The notes beneath the pieces were generated by a model. That model was not told where the DNA came from. It made no database searches and saw only the letters and a list, made by a program, of their open reading frames with translations. A stretch of 43,771 nucleotides of DNA from Acidobacteriota bacterium (lineage in GTDB: Bacteria; Acidobacteriota; Vicinamibacteria; Vicinamibacterales; UBA2999), in NCBI GenBank assembly GCA_020851835.1, contig JADZBZ010000167.1:77128-120898 (forward strand), in the 5' to 3' direction. The translations under genes were made by a program, and so were the position numbers. This document shows, piece after piece, positions 35,713 to 43,771 of this stretch; within the stretch, counting starts at the first letter, position 1, and every line of letters starts with the position of its first letter.

Positions 35713-37605
35713 ATGTTTGCTCGTGATCGAAGCGTGCAGTCCGCGTCGACGCCATCCCGGCGGACGTTTGTGAAGGGGCTTGCCATCGGCGGCGTCGCCG
35801 CGAGCGTGGGCGTGGTGCGTCCGACGCTCTGGGCGCAATCGCGCCAGCGGCAGGAATCGTCCGTCCTTACTGGCACCGAGTTCGACCTGGGCATCGGCGA
35901 AACGGAAGTCAACATCACCGGCGCGCCGCGAACGGCGCTCACTATCAATGATTCGCTGCCCGGTCCCCTGCTGCGATGGCGAGAGGGCGACACGATCACG
36001 CTGAACGTGTCGAACCGCCTCGAGGAAGACACGTCGATCCACTGGCACGGCATCCTGCTTCCCGCCAACATGGATGGTGTCCCGGGGCTCAGCTTCTCGG
36101 GGATTCATCCTGGCCGGGCCTACCGTTACGAGTTCACCGTGAAGCAGCACGGCACCTACTGGTACCACAGCCATTCCGGTTTCCAGGAGCAGGCGGGGGT
36201 CTACGGGCCGCTCGTCATCGAGCCGCGCGATCCGGACCCGATCGCCTTCGATCGCGAGCACGTCGTGATGCTCACGGATTGGACCGACGAGCGTCCTGAG
36301 CGCGTATTCACGAAGCTCAAGAAGCAGTCGGACTACTACAACTTCCGGCAGCGCACGCTGACCACGTTCATTCGCGACGTGAAAGACCGCGGCCTCGGGG
36401 CCACGCTGGCCGAGCGGCGGAGGTGGGGCCAGATGCGGATGAGCGCCGCCGATCTCGCCGATGTGACGGGCTACACCTACACGTACCTGATGAACGGCCG
36501 AGCGCCCGCGGGCAACTGGACGGGACTCTTCACGCCGGGCGAGAAGGTGCGCCTCCGGTTCATCAATGGCTCGGCCATGTCGTACTTCGACGTGCGGATC
36601 CCGGGGCTGAAGATGACGGTCGTGGCCGCGGATGGCTTGCCCGTCCGGCCGGTGTCCGTGGACGAGTTCCGCATCGCCGTGGCCGAGACCTTCGACGTGA
36701 TCGTCGAGCCCTCTGGTCAGGACGCGTTCACGATCTTCGCGCAGGCCATGGATCGCACGGGGTTTGCCGCCGGGACGCTGGCCACCCGGGCCGGTCTTGC
36801 CGCACCGGTGCCCGATCTCGATCCCCGGCCGGTCTTGACGATGGCCGACATGGGACATGGCGGCATGGGGCACGACATGGGCGCCATGGACAAGAGCCCT
36901 GGTGCTGGAGCGGCCGCCGCCCCCCACGCCGGGCACGCCATGCCAGCGTCGGCGCCCACCCCGCCTCCCGCGCAACCCGACCCGCACGCCGGACACACGA
37001 TGCCCCAGACTCCAGCCAAGCCGGCGGATCCGCACGCGGGGCATGACATGCCTGCCATGGGCAGCGGCATGCAAACGCACCCGCCGTCTGAGCAGGGCAA
37101 TCCGCTCGTGGACATGCAGACGATGACGCCGTCGGCGAAGCTCGATGACCCTGGCATCGGCCTACGCGGCAACGGCCGGCGCGTGCTGACCTATGCGGAT
37201 CTCACAAGCACCTTCGAGGACCCCGACGGTCGCGAGCCCTCCCGCACGATCGAACTGCATCTCACCGGCCACATGGAACGATTCGCCTGGTCGTTCGACG
37301 GCATCAAGTTCTCCAGCGCCGAACCCGTTCGGCTGACCTACGGCGAGCGCGTGCGCATCGTTCTCGTGAACGACACGATGATGACCCACCCCATCCACCT
37401 GCATGGGATGTGGAGCGACCTCGAAGACGATGAGGGCCGGTTCAAGGTACGAAAGCACACGATCGACATGCCCCCCGGGTCGCGCCGGAGCTACCGCGTG
37501 ACCCCGGATGCGCTCGGCCGATGGGCGTACCACTGCCACCTGCTGTACCACATGGAGGCGGGGATGTTTCGCGAGGTGCGCGTCGACGAAGGGCTGACAT
37601 CATGA
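35713..37605 (+). CDS. copA: CopA-family multicopper oxidase, Tat-exported, with Met/His-rich linker
   Basis: SRRTFVKGLAIGG; DTSIHWHGILLP; GTYWYHSHSG; HPIHLHGMWSD; WAYHCHLLYHMEAGMFREV; HAGHxMP repeats. Confidence 0.93.
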   Translation: MFARDRSVQSASTPSRRTFVKGLAIGGVAASVGVVRPTLWAQSRQRQESSVLTGTEFDLGIGETEVNITGAPRTALTINDSLPGPLLRWREGDTITLNVSNRLEEDTSIHWHGILLPANMDGVPGLSFSGIHPGRAYRYEFTVKQHGTYWYHSHSGFQEQAGVYGPLVIEPRDPDPIAFDREHVVMLTDWTDERPERVFTKLKKQSDYYNFRQRTLTTFIRDVKDRGLGATLAERRRWGQMRMSAADLADVTGYTYTYLMNGRAPAGNWTGLFTPGEKVRLRFINGSAMSYFDVRIPGLKMTVVAADGLPVRPVSVDEFRIAVAETFDVIVEPSGQDAFTIFAQAMDRTGFAAGTLATRAGLAAPVPDLDPRPVLTMADMGHGGMGHDMGAMDKSPGAGAAAAPHAGHAMPASAPTPPPAQPDPHAGHTMPQTPAKPADPHAGHDMPAMGSGMQTHPPSEQGNPLVDMQTMTPSAKLDDPGIGLRGNGRRVLTYADLTSTFEDPDGREPSRTIELHLTGHMERFAWSFDGIKFSSAEPVRLTYGERVRIVLVNDTMMTHPIHLHGMWSDLEDDEGRFKVRKHTIDMPPGSRRSYRVTPDALGRWAYHCHLLYHMEAGMFREVRVDEGLTS

Positions 37606-38471
37606 CCCGAAGGCTCCTCGCGGTCGCGATGCTGCTCCTTGGCACTGCCTTGCCAACGAGCGCGCAGCAATCGCCGGCGACGCATCATCACCAGACGCAG
37701 CCGCCGGCCACCACCACGCCGCCGAATGAGCATGCCGGGCACCAGGCTCCGACGGTGGAACGTCCGTCCTTTATCCCGCCCATCACGGAGGCGGATCGGA
37801 AGGCCGCATTTCCGGACGTGGAAGGGCATGCCGTGCACGACAGGGCGATCAACTACTTCGTGTTGTTCGACCAGCTCGAATGGCAATCGGGCGGTGGGAC
37901 GGATGCGTTCAGCTGGGACACGAAAGGATGGGTGGGCCAGGACCGCAATCGCGTCTGGTTCCGGAGCGAAGGCGAGCGGGCCGATGGCCGCACCGAACAG
38001 GCGCAGGTGAACCTGCTCTACGGCCGCGCCATCGCGCGATGGTGGGACGTCACTGCCGGTGTCAGGGTCGATGCGCTGCCAGACACGCCGCGGACCGCGC
38101 TGGCGCTGGGCATCCAGGGTTTGGCGCCGTACTGGTTCGAGGTCGAAGCCTCTGCGTACGTCGAACCGTCAGGGCGGTCACACCTCCGTTTCGAGACCGA
38201 GTACGACCTGCTGATTACCAACCGTGTCGTGCTGCAGCCGTTGGCGGAGTTCGAGATCTATGGCCGCGCGGATCCGGAACGCCTGATTGGCGCAGGCCTG
38301 TCCACGGGGGAGTTCGGACTGCGGCTGCGATGCGAGTTCCGTCGCGAGTTCGCTCCGTACGTCGGCGTGGTCTGGAGCCGCAGGTTCTTCGACACCGCCG
38401 ACCAGGCGCGGGCTGCCGGAGAGGAGGTGGCCGGCATGCGACTGGCGGTGGGCCTTCGCACGTGGTTCTAA
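37602..38471 (+). CDS. copB: CopB-family copper resistance outer-membrane protein
   Basis: NYFVLFDQLEWQ...RVWFRSEGERADGRTEQAQVNLLYGRAIARWWDVTAGVR...APYWFEVEASAYVEPSGRSHLRFETEYDLLITNRVVLQPLAE. Confidence 0.95.
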   Translation: MTRRLLAVAMLLLGTALPTSAQQSPATHHHQTQPPATTTPPNEHAGHQAPTVERPSFIPPITEADRKAAFPDVEGHAVHDRAINYFVLFDQLEWQSGGGTDAFSWDTKGWVGQDRNRVWFRSEGERADGRTEQAQVNLLYGRAIARWWDVTAGVRVDALPDTPRTALALGIQGLAPYWFEVEASAYVEPSGRSHLRFETEYDLLITNRVVLQPLAEFEIYGRADPERLIGAGLSTGEFGLRLRCEFRREFAPYVGVVWSRRFFDTADQARAAGEEVAGMRLAVGLRTWF

Positions 38472-38555
38472 TGGTTAGTTCGACAGACGCCTGCGCTTCG
38501 GGAGCGGCGCGGGACGGCTTTGGTGCGCTTCCGCGACTGGAGAGGAGCACAACTC

Positions 38556-38894
38556 ATGACTCGACGACTGATGCTGACCGTAGTGGCCATGGTAGCGGTC
38601 TTCACGTTGCAGGGGCTCGCTCATGAGGGCCACGACCACAAGGTGCTGGGCACGGTGACCATGGCGGCCCCTGATCACGTCATGCTCAAGGACAAGGACG
38701 ACAAGGACGACAAGGACGTCACGGTCTATATCACCCGAGACACGAAGGTCCTGCGCGACAAGAAACCCGCGAAGATCGACGACATCAGAAACGGGATTCG
38801 CGTCGTGATCACCGCGAGGACGGTCAAGGAGAACGGTGTCGACAAGATGGTGGCGAGGCAGATCGAGCTGGGTGCAGCCCAGTCGGCTCGGTGA
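38556..38894 (+). CDS. Secreted DUF5666-like small protein in copper cluster
   Basis: Signal peptide; HKVLGTVTMAAPDHVMLKDKDDKDDKDVTVYITRDTKVLRDKKPAKIDDIRNGIRVVITA. Confidence 0.7.
   Translation: MTRRLMLTVVAMVAVFTLQGLAHEGHDHKVLGTVTMAAPDHVMLKDKDDKDDKDVTVYITRDTKVLRDKKPAKIDDIRNGIRVVITARTVKENGVDKMVARQIELGAAQSAR
38691..38717 (+). repeat. Three perfect tandem copies of the 9-mer GACAAGGAC inside the CDS
   Basis: gacaaggac gacaaggac gacaaggac. Confidence 0.9.
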
Positions 38895-39085
38895 CGGTCG
38901 TGATGCAGCTGCGAAGGTCGCCTGGTTCGGGGAACTACGATCCCGGCTACCTGCTGGTGAAGCAGGCAGAGGAGCAGGCGCCGGCGCTTGCCGAGGTGTC
39001 CGGCTCTCTCGCCACTGAGGACGCCCAGGAACTCCGGGAGATCATCGATCGTGAGTTCGAGCGCGTCGACCCCAGGGAGTGGTGA
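38891..39085 (+). CDS. VapB-like antitoxin or remnant
   Basis: Short ORF ending …LATEDAQELREIIDREFERVDPREW, directly before a VapC-like fragment. Confidence 0.4.
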   Translation: MTVVMQLRRSPGSGNYDPGYLLVKQAEEQAPALAEVSGSLATEDAQELREIIDREFERVDPREW

Positions 39086-39360
39086 TCGGGTCGCGCTCGA
39101 CACGAGCGTTGCGATCGATGTTCTGGCCGCGGAGGTTGACGCCCGGCTGCTCTCGAGCGTTAGCGAGCACCTTCTACCGGCACCCGTTGTCGGCGAATTG
39201 CGCTACGGCGCCCTCAATTCGCGGAAGGCGCATCGACGCCCTGAAGCGGTGGCGACTCGAATCGGCCCGCTCCGAAACCGATGCGTCGTAGTCGACGGGT
39301 GGTCTCGACCCGGCCGAGTCGTCCGCCCGCGCCACCGACGGCACACTCAGCCAGCATTCG
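39079..39360 (+). pseudogene. VapC-type PIN toxin fragment, C-terminally decayed
   Basis: In-frame RVALDTSVAIDVLAAEVDARLLSSVSEHLLPAPVVGELRYGALNSRK; afterwards the PIN signature fades across frames. Confidence 0.65.
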
Positions 39361-39363
39361 CCT

Positions 39364-40110
39364 GTGGCGGCAAAGATTGCCCTCTTCAGATCGCTGTTCC
39401 GCGGCCGCGAGGATGTGTACCCGCCGCGGCGGTTCGAGAGCCGCAAGACCGGCAAGTCCGGCTACGCCCCAGCTTGTGCTAACGAATGGGTAAGGGGCAT
39501 CTGCGAGAAGCCGCGGGTCAAGTGTGCGGTGTGTCCGCATCGCCGCTTCCTGCCCGTCACTGAAGACGTGATTTGCTGGCACCTGTCGGGACACGACGAC
39601 AGTGGTCAGTCGTTTGTCGCCGGCGTGTATCCGCTCCTTCTGGATGAGACCTGCCACTTGCTGGCCGTCGACTTCGACAAGACCGGCTGGCAGACCGACG
39701 TCATTGCGTTCGTGCAGGGCTGTCGGCGCCGTGGGCTGAGCGCCGCTCTCGAGCGCTCACGCTTCGGGCGGGGAGGACATGCGTGGCTTTTCTTTGAGAG
39801 CGCCATTCCCGCGGCGCTGGCCCGCCGGCTCGGTTCGCACCTGCTCACCGAGGCTATGGAGACGCGACCTGACATCGGGCTGGACTCCTACGAACGGCTC
39901 TTCCCGAATCAAGACACGATGCCACAGGGCGGCTTCGGAAACCTGATCGCGCTGCCCCTGCAGCGAGCGCCGCGTGACCAGGGCAACAGCGTGTTCGTTG
40001 ACGACGACCTCGTGCCGTGGGCGGATCAATGGGCGTTCCTGGCGGGCGTGCGGCGAATCGGTCGCACCGAGGTCGAATCGATCGTTCAGGACGCAGAACG
40101 ACGTGGCCAC
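39364..40110 (+). pseudogene. Truncated TOTE-type archaeo-eukaryotic primase (AEP) domain; helicase part missing
   Basis: FRGREDVYPPRRFESRKTGKSGYAPACANEW...HLLAVDFDKTGWQ...FGRGGHAWLFFE...LDSYERLFPNQDTMPQGGFGNLIALPLQRAPRDQGNSVFVDDDLVPWADQWAFL; homology-like sequence ends at about VESIVQDAERRG. Confidence 0.78.
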
Positions 40111-43100
40111 CGTGACCCTCCAGACGGCGGCCCTCCAAGGCGTCGCCACCGGTGAGAAGCGGATCGCCCAGTTCGATACGGCCGCTGGGGTCCCGAATAC
40201 TCCTGGCAGGATTCCCTCCGGCTCCACCGTCAGTGCGATCGTGTGGATGAGAAAGACGGCCACTCTCGGCACGATGTACCCGCGTGTCAAGGTCCGGCTC
40301 AATTCGAGTAGCGGGACCTCCCTGTGCAACGGCAACCGGGACGGCTGCCCTGACGACCACGATGGCCGCGTATACCATCACGTGCACCACGCGACCGCGA
40401 ACGTCACGATGTCGGCCTCCGACCGGCTGTATGTCTGGGCTGGCGTGAACCTGACGGCGGGCTCCAGCGCGGGGGCGTTCCGCGGCGAACTCGGCGTCGA
40501 AGGGACGCTCGACGGCGCCACCAACTCACGGGTGATCGTGCCAACCGCGCTCCCCGCTCCCTCGATTGCCACGCTGACGCCGACTGCCGGCCCTGTCGGA
40601 CAGGTCGTGAGGATCGCGGGCAACAATTTCCGTGATCAGCAGCTGAGCAGCACGGTGAAGTTCTATAACAACCGGACGGCGAGCATTACGAACTGGAGCA
40701 ACACGAGCATTACCGCCACCGTACCGGCCAGCGCGGTGACGGGCTCGGTGACGGTGACGGTCGCCGGGACCGCCAGTGCCGGGGTGACGTTCCAGGTGGG
40801 CGTCGTCCCCGTCGTGAATGCGCTCACGCCGGCGGCCGAGCTACCGGGAGCCAGCGTCGTCATCACCGGGTCGAATTTCGGGGCGACGAAGGGCGCCAGT
40901 ACTGTGAGATTCAACGGCCTGGTGGCGACGACGAGCGCGTGGAGCGCGACGAGCATCACCGCCACGGTGCCGACCGGTGCGACGACTGGCAACGTCGTGG
41001 TGACCGTGGGTGGCATCGCCAGCACCGGTGTCCTGTTCACCGTGCCCACGCTGAGCTCGATCTCGGTGACGCCGGTCGCGCTGACCGTGCCCCGCAGCGG
41101 ACAGCAGCAGTATCGGGCGTGGGGCCACTATTCCGATAGCGTGACCCGCGACGTCACCGCGGCCGTCACGTGGGCCTCCACGGACAGCGACGTGGCCACG
41201 ATCGCCGCCGGTGGGCTCGCGACCGTCACCGGGACGACTGGCCTCACCACCCTGAGTGCCACGCTCGGTTCCGCCAGTGGTGCCACCGATCTGACAGCGG
41301 CTCCCTCTCCGTTCAAGGTCGTCGGCTCGTTGAAGACCAGGCGTGTGTATCACACCGCGACGCTGCTCCCGAACGGGACAGTCTTGATCGCCGGTGGGCA
41401 GGATGGCGCCGGGGTCGTGACGGCGACTGCCGAGATCTACGACCCTGCCACCGGGCGATTTCTAGCGACCGGCTCGATGCTGAAGCGCCGAGAGCTCCAC
41501 ACGGCGACATTGCTACTGGACGGCACGGTACTGATCACGGGGGGCCTTGCCTTCAGCCCCGACGAGTTTCACAGCACGGCAGAGATCTACAACCCGGCGA
41601 CCGGAACCTTCAGTACGACGGGCAACATGGGTGGGGCTCGGTACTTCCACTCCGCCACGCGTCTTCCCGATGGGCGTGTGCTCATCGACAGCGGCCAATG
41701 GACGTTTCCGCCACCGCCCTCGCTCATCTATGACCCCGTGGCCCGCACGTTCGCGGCCACGGGCGCCCCCACCGTCTTCCGGTCCACGCACCCCGCGGAG
41801 GCGCTCCTCGACGGCCGGGTGCTGTTTGCCGGCGCCTATGGAGACGCGGGCGCCATTGCCGAGGCGGACGTGTTCGACCCGACGACGGGCGGCTATTCGC
41901 CCACCACCGGGTTGAGCGTGCCTCGCAGCTTTCACACCAGCACACGGCTGTCGGACGGCCGCGTGCTGGTGGTTGGCGGTGGGGATGCCTGCGCCTCGCA
42001 GTGCACGGCCGAGGTCTACGATTCCGCGGCTACGGGTGTCACGCCTGTCGGCCCGCTCTCTGTCGGCCGAACGGCGCACACCGCGACGGTGCTGGGCGAC
42101 GGACGCGTGTTGGTGGTCGGCGGCCAGACGCCCGCAGCCTACACCGGCACCGCGGAGCTGTTTGATGCGGCGACCAGTACGTTCACATCGGCGGGCGGCC
42201 TGACGGTCGGCCGGTCCGGTCACACGGCGACGCGGCTCCAGGATGACTCGGTCCTCTTCGTCGGTGGCGTCGGCCCCTTGGCCGGACAAAGCGCCGAGCT
42301 GTACGTGCCCCTACTCTCGATACCCCTCGACCTGGTGGTGACGCCGTCGACGGCGGTCCTGGAGGTCGGCGCGTCGCGAATCTTCACGGCAGTCGACCAT
42401 CTCGGCCACCCACGTCTCGACGCGGTCTGGTCGTCCACGAGCGGTAGCATTGCGACCGTCGACCCCGCAACCGGGGTCGTCACAGCCGTCGCGGGCGGTA
42501 CGGCTACGATTACCGCGACCATTGGGGCCGTGTCCGGAACCGCACAGGTCACGGTGGCTGTCGGGCCAGTGCCAGTCGGGACGCCGGTATGGACGGTCGG
42601 GGCTCCGCCGGGGACGACCTCGCGTCAACTGGTCAGCACGTCTGGAGGCGGACGCGGCGGGCCGTCGTTCATCGCTATCAGCGCCGCCGGGAGCGACACC
42701 GAACTGCAGGCACTGAGCGCCGACGGCCAGCAGCAGTGGCGCACGTGGATCACGGCGCCCGTGCGCCAGGTCGTCCCGAACAGTTCGGGGGGCGTCCTGC
42801 TCACGCTGGGCGACGGGTGTGGGACGGGGCCCCTGCAGCTTCTGAGCATCGACGGACCCACCGGGATCTGGGCGTGGAACGCCGTGGCGACGAACGTGTG
42901 CACGCCCGATGCGCCGCAGATCGCCGTCCGCCACGACGGCGCCGTGGCGGTGGTGACCCCGGGCAATGTCGCGGGCTTCCCGAACACCATGATGCTGCAT
43001 GGCGAGACGGGAACGCCGTTGGCCATGCCCGCGATCCCCCAGTCCACGTTCACCGACTTCACGGGTCAGCAGGTGCCCGGGTATTCGCGTGTCGGTCCGC

Positions 43101-43668
43101 CAATGGTCGATGCGAACGGGACCACCCATCTCCTGTATGAGAAGCGAGTCCTCGCTTATCCACCGCAAGTGGTCAATACGGGGATCTGGCTGATGAGTGT
43201 CCAGGCGAATCAAACCTGGACGACGACTCAACTGACGAGCACGTCGGCGAATACCAATCTCTTCCCCGGGCGCATCATCCCGGATGGGGCAGGCGGCCTC
43301 ATCGTGTCGTGGATTGACAGCCCGATCGTTCCCGCTGGGCAACCGCCCGCGCAAAGCCGTTCCGGGCGGCGCGGGTCACTGCCGGCGGCGGCGTGACCGA
43401 GTTCGATCTCCCGCTCACACCGCCGCTCGAATTGCTGCACCCGCCGAACACGACGCTGCCGACGAATCCGGAGCTGGTCCTTGGGCAGAATGACCGCGCC
43501 TTCGTGTCGTATAGCAACAGCGTCGGCGGGTTCCAGGTCAGCACCGGCGGGGCAGGGTGGAGCTACTCGGCCCCGAGCGTCATCACGATGGTGGCCACAG
43601 CGGACGATGGGAGATTGGTTGCCAAAACGCCGGCGACTGACGGAACCGGGCCGTGTCAACGCCTTTGA
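40100..43668 (+). pseudogene. IPT/TIG - Big_2-like - Kelch/galactose-oxidase-like repeat surface protein, lacking its 5' end and frameshifted near 43350
   Basis: IPT repeats PSIATLTPTAGPVGQVVRIAGNNF / PVVNALTPAAELPGASVVITGSNFG; Kelch-like repeats LKTRRVYHTATLLPNGTVLIAGGQ, GRTAHTATVLGDGRVLVVGGQ; continuation in another frame ARVTAGGGVTEFDLPLTPPLELLHPPN…. Confidence 0.72.
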
Positions 43669-43771
43669 GACAACCTGATTCAGCGTTTACTGTAGCGACT
43701 CCATCGAATTGATCCTTGAGATCGATGGTGTGTCAGCGACGAGGTGTGGCCCAGCGGTCTCCCGAGGCTGC

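Noticed and set aside
35698-37080. 460-aa minus-strand ORF opposite the multicopper oxidase
   Set aside because: Antisense shadow; periodicity follows the plus-strand copper-oxidase codons.
1-43771. CRISPR array, rRNA, tRNA or IS element with transposase
   Set aside because: No regularly spaced repeats, cloverleaf-like or transposase-like sequences were recognised by eye; tRNAscan-SE and ISfinder would be needed to exclude them formally.

Overview
High-GC bacterial window, probably Acidobacteriota-like (inferred from protein style only). It looks like a conjugative element embedded in metal-homeostasis genes. Left to right: (1) the 3' end of a CusA/CzcA RND pump. (2) A divergent iron locus: a TonB-dependent receptor fused to an N-terminal CbiX-like chelatase, plus an FTR1 permease, opposite a DtxR-like regulator, a ferritin-like protein and a DUF1232 protein. 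A perfect 22-bp palindrome and a structured leader lie between them. (3) An accessory zone with a VOC protein, two paralogous small proteins flanking a decayed ORF and a RadC-like gene, and a D12-class adenine methylase. (4) A nearly complete Trb/VirB type IV secretion set with VirD4 and VirB11 but no recognisable relaxase. It includes a Replic_Relax-like protein and a 25-bp inverted repeat that is a candidate oriT. (5) AlpA and excisionase-like regulators, an AbiEi/AbiEii module, and a compact operon of P-loop NTPase, PIN-GNAT-PUA-like fusion and ASCH protein. This operon is the best candidate for an undescribed system. (6) A copper-resistance cluster: Cys-tailed ECF sigma factor, YHS protein, P1B ATPase, His-rich protein, cytochrome c, CopA-type multicopper oxidase, CopB and a DUF5666-like protein. 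(7) Remnants of vapBC and a TOTE-type primase, joined to a 5'-truncated and frameshifted IPT/Big/Kelch surface protein. No integrase, tRNA, rRNA or CRISPR array was recognised. All family calls were made by eye from translated motifs; no searches were run.
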